Source of the DNA: Pedosphaera parvula Ellin514
GTDB lineage: Bacteria > Verrucomicrobiota > Verrucomicrobiia > Limisphaerales > Pedosphaeraceae
Reading direction: 5' to 3'
NCBI RefSeq assembly: GCF_000172555.1
Contig: NZ_ABOX02000031.1
Location: 1-64,000 of the forward strand
DNA length: 64,000 nt
The position numbers and the translations under genes were made by a program. The notes below the pieces were generated by a model, which made no database searches, had not been told where the DNA came from, and saw nothing but the letters and a program-made list of their open reading frames with translations. Shown here piece after piece: positions 27,113 to 35,650 of this stretch. Numbering within the stretch: position 1 is the stretch's first letter; every line of letters begins with the position of its first letter.

Positions 27113-28054
27113 GTGATTCATCGAGCAAACACTTCAAGCCGCTTTGCACTCTTTAGCAATCTTGCTGCCAGCCTTCTGCTAATTTTTGCGTCCGGCTGTG
27201 CTACTTGTAAATTCTTCAGCAAGTCTCCCGAACAGGAACGTGCTGATCGTCAGGATCAACTCCGCGGCACGCTTGCCACCTACTGTAGCGCGCCGCATTT
27301 GCCCGATGGCCGCGTGGATGTTGAAAAACTGGTCAAGGAATTGGTCGATGTCCATGCCAATACTTACAGCTTCTGTATCCATACAAGCAGCAATGATTGG
27401 GATGACCTGCAACTGTTCCTCCCCCTCGCTCGTAAGCAGGGGATTAAAGTATGGGGCTCCATCGTCCCTCCTTCGGAATCTCCACCGCGTGCCAAATTGT
27501 ATGCTGAACCTTTCAAACTTGATTATGACCGCTGGGCCATCGAGTTCGCAAAGCTAAGCCTGCGTGAAACGAATCTGGTGGCCTGGAGCATCGATGATTT
27601 TACTCATAACCTTAAAGTATATACGCCAGTTCAGGTGAACCAGATGTTGACTGCCGCCCGCAAGGTGAACCCGAAGCTCGCTTTCGTTCCCTGCTGCTAT
27701 TACAAGGCAATTACACCCCAGTTTGTTACCAATTACTGTCCTTTGCTTGATGGCCTTCTCTTTCCCTACCGCGACGAATCCCACGGGGCCAATCTAAAGA
27801 ACCCTGACAATGTCGAGTTTGAAGTGAACAAGATCAAGGAAATGACCGGATATTCGTACCCTGTAATTTTTGATGTATATGCCACCAAGCATAGCTCCCT
27901 GGGATCCACCACTCCTGACTACGTCGAAACGGCCATGACCTTGGGCCATCGTTCGGCCGATGGCGTCATGGTCTATTGCCACCAGGACCCTCAGCTGAAC
28001 CGTGAAAAACATGGGGTGGTGAAGAGATTATTCACAGGTTGGGCGGGTGAATAA
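27113..28054 (+). CDS. Putative lipoprotein, TIM-barrel-like
   Basis: 313 residues. GTG start; the signal LFSNLAASLLLIFASGC (about 13-29) ends in a lipobox with Cys29. The body has an alternating strand/helix pattern with VWGSIVPPSESP (about 118-129), VAWSIDDFTHN and DGLLFPYRDESHG, which recalls glycoside-hydrolase-like TIM barrels, with DD in WSIDDF as possible acidic residues. The substrate is unknown. It is convergent with the ebo/ABC run, and may be co-transcribed with the previous gene. Confidence 0.7.
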   Translation: MIHRANTSSRFALFSNLAASLLLIFASGCATCKFFSKSPEQERADRQDQLRGTLATYCSAPHLPDGRVDVEKLVKELVDVHANTYSFCIHTSSNDWDDLQLFLPLARKQGIKVWGSIVPPSESPPRAKLYAEPFKLDYDRWAIEFAKLSLRETNLVAWSIDDFTHNLKVYTPVQVNQMLTAARKVNPKLAFVPCCYYKAITPQFVTNYCPLLDGLLFPYRDESHGANLKNPDNVEFEVNKIKEMTGYSYPVIFDVYATKHSSLGSTTPDYVETAMTLGHRSADGVMVYCHQDPQLNREKHGVVKRLFTGWAGE

Positions 28055-28093
28055 TGGAATCGGGACCGAAGCGGGATACTTTGTTTCGCTCTC

Positions 28094-28945
28094 CTACGTC
28101 GCCGGCACGTAACGCTGAAATAATAACGCTGCCAAAAACAGCAGGATGAAAACTCCCGCGAACGGGCGACCGACATCAGCGACCGCCAGTAAATCCACCC
28201 AAACAATGCCTGCCAGCAGTCCCGACACCGTGCGACCAATGTTTCTTTCCGGACTCCAGAGGGTGTATCGCAACGACCGCATGACCCATAATCCAAGTAT
28301 GCCACTAAATAACAGTGCAGGAGTTTGATACTGTCCTTTGTTCATGAGCAGCGCCAGGACGATGGGCAATGCCAAAAACAAAATGGGCCAATAACGCAAT
28401 GCTCCCCGTGTGCTTTCCTTGCGCGCAATGTAACTCAATCCAACAATGTAACCCGCCAACGCAAAGGCGCACCAAACCGACCAACCGGTAACACCATTCA
28501 CCGCCACAGACGCAGCGACGAGATAGAGAAAGAACCGGCAACTCGCCATCAGAACGGGCGAAAAAGTGACCAGTTTGTGCACCGCGTCATACGCAAGAAT
28601 GCAAAGCGTCAACACGATCGCGAGAAAACCTGTTACTTTCCCCAGCAACATCAGGCAAATGATTCCCACTACCAGCATTCCGAAGCCAATTTGCCAAACT
28701 TGTTTTAAGGGTATCGCTCCGGACGGAATTGGCCGTTCGCGTCGAAATCGTGAATCAAACTCAGCATCAAACGCATCGTTCAAATACATACCGCCGAGAT
28801 AGAGCAGGGTCGCCCCCAGGAATAACCATGGCAGCTTTTTCAGGTTTCCACCGCCTCCCAACCACCATCCGGCAAGGCAATTGGACCAGACCGTAGGTAG
28901 GTTCGACGTGCGACCGAGAATTAAGTATGTACGGGCGGAGGACAT
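28094..28945 (-). CDS. eboC: UbiA-family prenyltransferase, EboC-like
   Basis: 283 residues and about eight membrane helices. The prenyl-diphosphate site is MYLNDAFDAEFD (N56, D57, D60, D64), followed by RERPIPSGAIPL, and the second Asp region is ILAYDAVHK (about 137-145). UbiA enzymes move a prenyl chain to an aromatic or other acceptor. It is named EboC because it follows eboE, as in the ebo/EDB clusters of cyanobacteria, algae and many other bacteria, which help move a metabolite precursor to the periplasm. Ends the run of six minus-strand genes. Confidence 0.8.
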   Translation of the reverse strand: MSSARTYLILGRTSNLPTVWSNCLAGWWLGGGGNLKKLPWLFLGATLLYLGGMYLNDAFDAEFDSRFRRERPIPSGAIPLKQVWQIGFGMLVVGIICLMLLGKVTGFLAIVLTLCILAYDAVHKLVTFSPVLMASCRFFLYLVAASVAVNGVTGWSVWCAFALAGYIVGLSYIARKESTRGALRYWPILFLALPIVLALLMNKGQYQTPALLFSGILGLWVMRSLRYTLWSPERNIGRTVSGLLAGIVWVDLLAVADVGRPFAGVFILLFLAALLFQRYVPAT

Positions 28946-29027
28946 CTCGGCTTTCAGATGGACACATCTTTCTTAATGACAGCGGTAATCAACATCGGCC
29001 TCTTAATACCCTGAGTTTCCCGAATCT

Positions 29028-30194
29028 TCAAACCTTGTTCGCAAGGCCTCTTTCCGACAACTGCTCCAAAGTCCAGTGATACTCAGCCACGAGTTGATCC
29101 ACCACGCTGCGATTCTTCAGCTCCGAAGGCAAAACTTCCCAGGTATAGGTCTCCATTTCCAAATGGGAACAGAGCTTGGGATTTACCTTCAAAAGGTCCA
29201 GCACTCCCAGGACATGGTCCGCCGTGCTTTCATAAAGTTTTGTCCCCGGACTGTGCAGCGGAATATGGAAATGAATGCGCCACTCATCGGCCTCTCCAGT
29301 CCGTCCCGCCAGGGCAGGGGAGAGATCCTTATAAATCACCCGCTCACCGCCCGCAGTCCTGACCACCACTTGATGCAGATAAATATCATCAGCGAAAGAT
29401 GCCAGCGTCTGCCGAACCTCTGCTGTCGGACGCACCTTCAACGCGGAACTGAGATGCAGCTTGCTGATTTTAATCCCATGCTTCTGCAAAGCGCCGATCG
29501 CATCTTTTGGTTCCTCAAACTCCACCGCCAGATGGCAGGTGTCGTAATTAATCCCTAAATGCTCGTCCAGGCGCGGATCGTTCGGATGCTCCGCCCGCAT
29601 TTGATCAAAAAATTTAATACTCTCGGCGCTCGTCTCGAAATAACCCAGCGGCTCCGGTTCCAATCCCAAATGCAGTTTCTTTCCAGTCCGTTTGCTTAAT
29701 GCCGCAATATGTTCAACACAAGCCCAGATGTTCTTGCGAATTTCCCGTTCCTGCTCCGGGTTGGTAATGAACTCCTTAAACGAGCCCGGCAAGGTGCTGA
29801 CGCTCCCTTCGACTCCTGCCGGAACTAATTCGGCGATGATCTCGAACAGCAAATTCGTGTAATCAAGTCTCTCTCGCGAAGTCCAGTCCGGCCGATAAAC
29901 CTGTTCCTTCACCCTTGATCCATGAAAGCGGCCGAAAGGAAATCCATTAATCGTGAAAACGTAACAGTTATTCTCCTCCAACCATCCCTTGAACGCACTC
30001 AACCTGCCAGGTTCCTTCAATTCCTGCGCTGCCGTGTTACTCAGGCGAAGTCCAATGGCATAAGGCTTGTCTGGGCAGACCTGCTGGCGCACAGCAAGAG
30101 CGTATTTTTTTAACGAATCAAAAGTTTCCTGCCAGTTCTCACCACGATGAATGTTCGTGCAGTAGGCGAGATGCAAACCATGGTTCAATTTCAT
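29028..30194 (-). CDS. eboE: Metabolite traffic protein EboE (TIM-barrel, sugar isomerase-like)
   Basis: 388 residues. Starts MKLNHGLHLAYCTNIHRGENW, which is the family's signature start. The xylose-isomerase-like TIM barrel carries LGLEPEPLGYFET (about 166-178), GINYDTCHLAVEFEE (about 210-224), SKLHLSSALK and HLEMETYTWEVLP (about 351-363), with conserved Glu, His and Asp for metal. In the ebo cluster it acts with EboA-D and EboF on export of a small molecule to the periplasm; chemistry is not established. Only eboE and eboC are here; eboA, eboB, eboD and eboF are absent. It begins 16 bases after the adaptor gene of an ABC exporter. Confidence 0.85.
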   Translation of the reverse strand: MKLNHGLHLAYCTNIHRGENWQETFDSLKKYALAVRQQVCPDKPYAIGLRLSNTAAQELKEPGRLSAFKGWLEENNCYVFTINGFPFGRFHGSRVKEQVYRPDWTSRERLDYTNLLFEIIAELVPAGVEGSVSTLPGSFKEFITNPEQEREIRKNIWACVEHIAALSKRTGKKLHLGLEPEPLGYFETSAESIKFFDQMRAEHPNDPRLDEHLGINYDTCHLAVEFEEPKDAIGALQKHGIKISKLHLSSALKVRPTAEVRQTLASFADDIYLHQVVVRTAGGERVIYKDLSPALAGRTGEADEWRIHFHIPLHSPGTKLYESTADHVLGVLDLLKVNPKLCSHLEMETYTWEVLPSELKNRSVVDQLVAEYHWTLEQLSERGLANKV

Positions 30195-30210
30195 CGACTT
30201 AAAACAACTC

Positions 30211-31218
30211 TTACGATTTCTGTTTGCCTAAAAAATCCACTTTGGCGCTCAACTCTGGTGTCAGATACTTGTCCGGATCTTTGATCTGCACCTTGATCTG
30301 CAGCGTTCCTTTTTGACGATTTGCTTCGGGCGCAATTTCTGCCACGTAGCCCTCGTAGGACTTGTCCTGGTACGCCTCGGGAGACACACGGCATTTTTGT
30401 CCCATATAAATCTTGGATAAGTCGGCTTCATTAATATCGATTTCCACTTGCAAGTCCTTGGGGTCAGCCACGGCGATGAGCGCGGTACTCGGGCCGCGTG
30501 TGCCTCCAAAACTTTGCGGCACGACGAGTTCATTCGGCTGAACCAGTTTTTCCAGCACGACGCCATTGATCGGTGAACGGATGATCGTCCAGTCAAGGTA
30601 AGTCTTTGCCAGTTCATACGACCCCTGAATTTCCTTTAAAGTTGCTTCTGCTGATTCCAACTGCAGTCGCGCATCATCCTCCGCCTTCTGGGATTCAATC
30701 TGGGTTTTATTGAGTTGCTTGATGCGCTGGTAATCTAACTTCGCCTTGTCCACGTTCGCTTTGGCAGTCGCCAATCTTCCTTCAACTTCATGCACGCGGG
30801 CTTTGTACTCGGCATCGTCGAGCGTCACGACGATTTGTCCATTCGTCACGGCATCGCCTTTCTTAACCCCTATCCAAGTCACTGTTCCCATATACCGAGG
30901 ACTCAGTTCAATGCGCTCGCGATTGATGATGTAACCACTCACGGTCAAAATCGTATCTGGACTGCTGCCCGTTGTTGCATTCGCTGTGGCTGGAGCGGTC
31001 GGTGTGGGTGAGGAGGATGCCTTCGCAACCGAATTCGTCGAAGGTTTGCCGGGGCCATTGGCCACCAATCTGGAGCTATCCTTGGCGCGCGGCCAGGCGA
31101 AGAACACTGCGACGCCCGTCAACAAAATCACGATCAGGAAAATGCCGAACAACGAGCCTTGTGGCCGTTGCTTCTCTGCTTGAGGAATCTGTAACTCTCT
31201 TATCTTGTCTGAGTTCAT
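30211..31218 (-). CDS. MacA/HlyD-type periplasmic adaptor of an ABC exporter
   Basis: 335 residues. One N-terminal membrane anchor (LFGIFLIVILLTGVAVFFAW, about 23-42), then a Ser/Thr/Ala-rich linker, a biotinyl-lipoyl-like half (VTWIGVKKGDAVTNGQIV), an alpha-helical hairpin with KQLNKTQIESQKAEDDARLQL, and the returning lipoyl/beta-barrel part with WTIIRSPINGVVLEKL. Such adaptors bridge an inner-membrane ABC transporter to an outer-membrane TolC channel. No TolC gene is seen in the window. Fourth gene of the run ATPase, permease, permease, adaptor, eboE, eboC. Confidence 0.88.
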   Translation of the reverse strand: MNSDKIRELQIPQAEKQRPQGSLFGIFLIVILLTGVAVFFAWPRAKDSSRLVANGPGKPSTNSVAKASSSPTPTAPATANATTGSSPDTILTVSGYIINRERIELSPRYMGTVTWIGVKKGDAVTNGQIVVTLDDAEYKARVHEVEGRLATAKANVDKAKLDYQRIKQLNKTQIESQKAEDDARLQLESAEATLKEIQGSYELAKTYLDWTIIRSPINGVVLEKLVQPNELVVPQSFGGTRGPSTALIAVADPKDLQVEIDINEADLSKIYMGQKCRVSPEAYQDKSYEGYVAEIAPEANRQKGTLQIKVQIKDPDKYLTPELSAKVDFLGKQKS

Positions 31219-31308
31219 TTATAACTGACTTAGTTTGCTGCTATTATGGCAAATAGAAAAGGGGTAAATGCGAAGTGCCGTGTGGTTTCGACGTGACAGC
31301 ATTACCCT

Positions 31309-32478
31309 CTAAATAGATTTCAAAGCCGCAATGACTGGCAGCCTTGCTGCCTTGATGGCTGGAAATAAACTTCCCACCAAACCAACCAACACCGAGAAAA
31401 CCAGGCCTTGCACAAACAATTCCGGGGTCATTTGGAACTGAAAAACGGTTTCACCCCAGGTTTGGAAGTTCAATGTGCCGATGGAATAGCCAAGCAGCGG
31501 CAAAGGTATTGCCAGCAAACATCCAATAATTCCGCCCAGCAAGGATAGGAACGCTCCTTCCAACAGAAAACTGATCAAAATCGCGCGGCGCCGATACCCC
31601 AAAACCCGCAACGTGCCAATTTCCCGCGTCCGTGCCCCCACACTCGCATACATGGTATTCATTGCGGCAAAGATGGCGCCAATGGACATCGCGGTGGCCA
31701 AAAACTTTCCCAGAAACTTGATGGGTGTGGCCGTTTTGGTTTGCGAGGCGTAATACTCCACTTCCGCAAGCGCCAACAATGGTAATCGCTTGTCCGACTC
31801 GATTCGTTGAATGAACGCCTTTCCCGCAGCATCGTCACTTGCCCGTACCAGCACACTTGAATAATTTTCGCGATCGAAGAGGGAACGGGATTCATCGGCA
31901 TCCATCCAGATTTCTGAATCGAACGCGCTATTCCCGCCATCCGTCATCCCCACCACGGTCAGCTCTTTGCCGCCGGTCTTGAACTTGCCTCCAATATCAA
32001 AGTTCGCAAACCGCGCCGCCAGCTTCTTCGCCACGACAACCTCGCGCTTGCCTGGCGTAAACCAGCGTCCATTCACCAGTGTTACCTGTGGACGTAATTC
32101 TATTCCCGCAGGGGAGATGCCGCGCAATAACACGTTGGCTTCTCCACTCCCGTCTCTGCGCGGCAGGCTGACCAGCACCAACACGTCTGCTGAAATCAAT
32201 GGCTGTCCCTTGGCATCCCGGACAATTTGCGGGAAATAATTGAATTCCTTTAATTGCGACCGCGTCACCTGGCTGCTTGACTCTGCAGTGGACCCTTTAC
32301 GGACGATCATGATGTTGCGGGGATCGCCAGTGTTCCGGCTCGATTTCTCCAACCCGATGGCCATCGTCTGCATCACCATGTAAACCGCCACCACCAACGC
32401 AATGCCGGCCACCGTGGCCAGGGTGGCGCGCCAGCGCACGAACACATTGCGTATGTTATAGGTAATAGGTAAGGCCAT
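31309..32478 (-). CDS. ABC transporter permease, FtsX/MacB type (second)
   Basis: 389 residues. FtsX-like arrangement: an N-terminal membrane helix (VRWRATLATVAGIALVVAVYMVM), a large periplasmic domain (about 45-265), and three C-terminal helices with the family pattern MNTMYASVGARTREIGTLRVLGYRRRAILISFLLEG (about 277-312), the cytoplasmic coupling segment. It lacks the fused ATPase of MacB; the ATPase is encoded two genes upstream. Three bases separate it from the first permease. Confidence 0.9.
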   Translation of the reverse strand: MALPITYNIRNVFVRWRATLATVAGIALVVAVYMVMQTMAIGLEKSSRNTGDPRNIMIVRKGSTAESSSQVTRSQLKEFNYFPQIVRDAKGQPLISADVLVLVSLPRRDGSGEANVLLRGISPAGIELRPQVTLVNGRWFTPGKREVVVAKKLAARFANFDIGGKFKTGGKELTVVGMTDGGNSAFDSEIWMDADESRSLFDRENYSSVLVRASDDAAGKAFIQRIESDKRLPLLALAEVEYYASQTKTATPIKFLGKFLATAMSIGAIFAAMNTMYASVGARTREIGTLRVLGYRRRAILISFLLEGAFLSLLGGIIGCLLAIPLPLLGYSIGTLNFQTWGETVFQFQMTPELFVQGLVFSVLVGLVGSLFPAIKAARLPVIAALKSI

Positions 32479-32481
32479 GGC

Positions 32482-33627
32482 TCAATCTAGGGTTTTCAAG
32501 CCATCGACAACACTAGTGCGCGCGGCAGAGATGGATGGCATGATGCTCGCCACAATTCCCAATCCTGCGGCTACGCAGGCGGCCATTCCCAGGATCTTGG
32601 GCGTTACTTCAAACGTGATAAAGATGCCTCCGGTCATCTTCGATATGCTCCCGTAGGTATAAAGCATGTAGGCACCTCCCGCACCCAACAAAGCGCCGAA
32701 CATTGCCAGTCCAAAACTTTCCGCCAGGATAAATGCGAAGATTTCGCGGCGGCGGAATCCCAGCGCCTTCAACACGGCGAGTTCCCGAAAGCGCTCGCGA
32801 ATTGCCATGCTCATGGTGCTGGCACTTACCAGGATCAGCGAGAAGACAACCACGGTACAGATGGCTCCCACCAATATTTTGATGTTGCCCCACATGGAAA
32901 TGAAACTCAGTTGAAAAGCCCGTTCGCTCTCTGCTCTCACCTCCGAGGAGGTGTTCATAAAGGTATTGTTAATGTTCGTGATGACCTTCGGCATATCCTC
33001 CGCGGATTTCACCTTTACCCACCACATGCCCACCTGGCCTAGATCGCCAGTGGCTTCATCCAGATACTTGTGATGAAAGAACATGTTGCGGTCATCGATG
33101 CTTCCCGCGTAAATGCCTGCTATTTGAAATTCCAGAGTGACGGGATAAATGGTGCTGGGCAACGTGATCTTGTCCCCAATCTTCAGGTGATACTTATCGG
33201 CTGTGAGCTTGCCAATAATACAACTGCGCACGTTGTTTTCAAACGCCTCGAATTGGTCTTCCGGCATTTTCGAATCGCCAAAAAGTTTGCGAAACTGTTT
33301 CGCATCCATGGCAAACTGCGCAAACGTGAGTCCGCCTTCGTTTTTATATTCCCCACCAAACCAGCTAAACGGTGAGACAGCCTCAACTCCTGGAATGCGT
33401 TCAATAATGGGGCGTTGCTTGGCTGGCAGCAGGTTTGCCAGTGAAATCTTGCTTCGCACCACAACCCGCAGGGCAGCTCCAACATCTTCCGGCGGCAAGG
33501 TGAGTTCGCGCAATGCCACCAGCAAAGTGACCAAAAGGAACAAGCTTACCGCCACGCTCAGAATCGAAAGGGTCGCCCGACGCTTGTTGCGCAATGCATT
33601 TTTAAGAATGAATGTGCCGATCGTCAT
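32482..33627 (-). CDS. ABC transporter permease, FtsX/MacB type (first)
   Basis: 381 residues with the same topology as its neighbour: helix near residues 15-43 (RATLSILSVAVSLFLLVTLLVAL), a periplasmic domain, and a C-terminal block containing TMSMAIRERFRELAVLKALGFRRREIFAFILAESFG. The two permeases are diverged paralogues and probably form a heterodimer, as in LolCE. Substrate is not shown by the sequence; the context with EboE/EboC suggests a small-molecule or lipid-like product rather than lipoproteins. Confidence 0.9.
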   Translation of the reverse strand: MTIGTFILKNALRNKRRATLSILSVAVSLFLLVTLLVALRELTLPPEDVGAALRVVVRSKISLANLLPAKQRPIIERIPGVEAVSPFSWFGGEYKNEGGLTFAQFAMDAKQFRKLFGDSKMPEDQFEAFENNVRSCIIGKLTADKYHLKIGDKITLPSTIYPVTLEFQIAGIYAGSIDDRNMFFHHKYLDEATGDLGQVGMWWVKVKSAEDMPKVITNINNTFMNTSSEVRAESERAFQLSFISMWGNIKILVGAICTVVVFSLILVSASTMSMAIRERFRELAVLKALGFRRREIFAFILAESFGLAMFGALLGAGGAYMLYTYGSISKMTGGIFITFEVTPKILGMAACVAAGLGIVASIMPSISAARTSVVDGLKTLD

Positions 33628-33648
33628 TCTGAAACCAGTATAATCGAA

Positions 33649-34329
33649 CTACTTGCTTAACTCACCTTTTTCCAGGTGAATGGATCTCGAACCATAAGCT
33701 GCCGCTTTCGGGTCATGTGTCACCATGATCACCGTCTTGCCTGCGTCCTTGCTCAAAGTCTGCAAAATACCAAGAACCTCCTGTGCCGAAGCTGAATCCA
33801 GATTGCCCGTCGGTTCATCGGCCACGAGCAGATTGGGTGAAGTGACCAGCGCCCGGGCAATGGCCACACGCTGTTCCTGTCCACCCGAAAGCTGGCGGGG
33901 CAGGTGATGCTTGCGTTCCGCGAGGCCTACCAGTTCCAGAGCCGTATTGACTTGATGCTGACGCTGTTTGCGGTTGAGTTTGGTTAAGAGCAGTGGGAGT
34001 TCCACGTTCTCATACGCGGTCAGAACCGGCATCAGGTTGAACGTCTGGAAAACAAACCCAACATTCTGATTTCTCCAATCAGCCAGTTCGGACTCATTAA
34101 GCTTCGCCACATCGATCCCCTGCACCAAACACTCACCGCTGGTAGGACGATCGATTCCCGCAATGATATGCAGCAGGGTGGATTTCCCGGAGCCGGATGG
34201 GCCCATCAAGGTCAAAAACTCGCCTGCTTTTATGTCCAATGAAATATTATCGAGCGCGGTGACGTTGATTTCACCCTGTCGATAAATCTTCGAGAGGTTG
34301 CGAATGGTTACAATGTTCTCAACTGCCAT
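33649..34329 (-). CDS. ABC transporter ATP-binding protein, MacB/LolD type
   Basis: 226 residues. Walker [10 protein letters not shown] (43-51), Q-loop [22 protein letters not shown] (93-114), signature LSGGQ (147-151, followed by [10 protein letters not shown]), Walker [14 protein letters not shown] (167-179) and the His switch VTHDP. The [11 protein letters not shown] block is diagnostic for the MacB/LolD/FtsE-like exporters. It energises the two FtsX-type permeases that follow. First gene of a six-gene run whose last two genes are eboE and eboC. Confidence 0.94.
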   Translation of the reverse strand: MAVENIVTIRNLSKIYRQGEINVTALDNISLDIKAGEFLTLMGPSGSGKSTLLHIIAGIDRPTSGECLVQGIDVAKLNESELADWRNQNVGFVFQTFNLMPVLTAYENVELPLLLTKLNRKQRQHQVNTALELVGLAERKHHLPRQLSGGQEQRVAIARALVTSPNLLVADEPTGNLDSASAQEVLGILQTLSKDAGKTVIMVTHDPKAAAYGSRSIHLEKGELSK

Positions 34330-34385
34330 AAATATCCCGCAAACAGATAGGGCAGGGCGGGATTAATTGCAATGGAACGAAAGTG

Positions 34386-35186
34386 TTACTGCGCTTCTGC
34401 CTGCAAACGAAGCATTTCCGCAGCATACTTGCGCCCCATTTCATGCTGCGATTCCGTATTAAAATGCACCTTATCACCCAGGTGGTCCAGTCCATGCGAT
34501 TCCACACACGCCGTGTGGGGAACCATTCCAGGCAATTGTTTTAAGGCTTCGTTGACAGTTCTGGCGAATGGTGTTTTATCCGGGCCGCGTTCATAAAGAA
34601 ACTCACCAATTTGGCCAACCACCACCGGCAGATTGGTCTGGCCCACGTCAGTTCGAAAATCATGAATCATTTCACTCAAACGTTTTCCATAGGACTCAGC
34701 CAGACCTTTATCGCTCGAATCGTTTTCTCCCTGGTGCCATAACACCCCGGCGAGCGCCCCATCTTTAACCGCCACCTTCGCGCGCGCCACCGCATTGCTG
34801 TACAAATCCCCGCCGCGTTGCCAGCGACTCAACGGCGTGCCACCCACAGCACAAGGAACCAGTCCAATGGTCACATTCGAATTCTTCTCCGCCATGGATT
34901 TTCCAAATGCCAGTCCAGGACCAACACCCCGCCCCGCCTTGCGATCCTTCGTTACCGGCTCCATGGCCAACTCCCAGGTATTATTTGTGTTGAGCAACAA
35001 CACGCGTGGATGAGTGGTCGTGTCCTCAAGCCCAACTTTCCCGCGACCTGCCATGTTGGATTGTCCCATCAATAAATAAATTTGGAACTTTCCCTTTGAC
35101 GGAACCTGAACCTGATTGGTTTCAGCACTTTTTCCGGCGGAGCAAAGTGTAGTCACAATCAAAGCGATTAAAAGGCACGGTTTCAT
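34386..35186 (-). CDS. Secreted sialate O-acetylesterase-like (SASA/CE6) carbohydrate esterase
   Basis: 266 residues. A signal peptide (MKPCLLIALIVTTLCSAGKSAE) is followed by the SGNH-hydrolase block I LLMGQSNMAGRG (Ser nucleophile), then GLAFGKSMAE, the block III-like VLWHQGENDS and the final LDHLGDKVHFNTESQHEMG with the catalytic His region. Such enzymes remove acetyl groups from sialic acids or plant xylans. The start is the Met of the signal peptide at 35186, whose ATG overlaps the stop of the preceding TerB-like frame (ATGA), so the two are translationally coupled. Confidence 0.9.
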   Translation of the reverse strand: MKPCLLIALIVTTLCSAGKSAETNQVQVPSKGKFQIYLLMGQSNMAGRGKVGLEDTTTHPRVLLLNTNNTWELAMEPVTKDRKAGRGVGPGLAFGKSMAEKNSNVTIGLVPCAVGGTPLSRWQRGGDLYSNAVARAKVAVKDGALAGVLWHQGENDSSDKGLAESYGKRLSEMIHDFRTDVGQTNLPVVVGQIGEFLYERGPDKTPFARTVNEALKQLPGMVPHTACVESHGLDHLGDKVHFNTESQHEMGRKYAAEMLRLQAEAQ

Positions 35187-35650
35187 GCGAGTGAAATCAT
35201 CGGCGGTACTGGACAATCGAGTGAATCTGCAATGGCGCGGAGCAGTTCGGCTTCCTCTTCCTGAACCACTCCATCAGCCGCGACCGTTTCAGCGCAGGCA
35301 TTCAGAATGGATTTCTTGAGGGGCGGAGCCGTCTGATTCAACTTCTCCAATGCCGCATCGACTTCCTTCAACCCGCAAGCCGAAGCCGGCAATAAATTCA
35401 TCTGGGACAATTTAAGCTGCTCCACCCCTTTGCGAAAAGCCATTTCGATCTGTCCTGCCTCGGCTTGCCCGGCATACGCCAAAGCTGAGAGCAGCACTTC
35501 ACATTCCGGCACCAAAACCTTCAGCGCATAGTATTGAACCGTTTCTTTTCGCGGCGGCACATAATTCGGTTCCAACTGGCGGCGAACCATTTTTTGCAGG
35601 GCGTATTCAAACAGTTCGATCTGCTCATCGCTTTCAATGACGAACTGCAT
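35183..35650 (-). CDS. TerB-like C-terminal domain of the M48 protein, cut off by a frameshift
   Basis: 155 residues beginning MQFVIESDEQIELFEYALQK. The end (ILNACAETVAADGVVQEEEAELLRAIADSLDCP) is a TerB-like metal-binding helical motif. By continuity this is the C-terminal part of the M48 gene at 35634-37151: dropping one T from the TTTT run (AAAA at 35687-35690 on the plus strand) restores ALRR-LSLAQYTQFIQA-MQFVIESDEQIE as a single chain. The protein would be about 645 residues. The split is either a real mutation or a homopolymer sequencing error. Confidence 0.75.
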   Translation of the reverse strand: MQFVIESDEQIELFEYALQKMVRRQLEPNYVPPRKETVQYYALKVLVPECEVLLSALAYAGQAEAGQIEMAFRKGVEQLKLSQMNLLPASACGLKEVDAALEKLNQTAPPLKKSILNACAETVAADGVVQEEEAELLRAIADSLDCPVPPMISLA

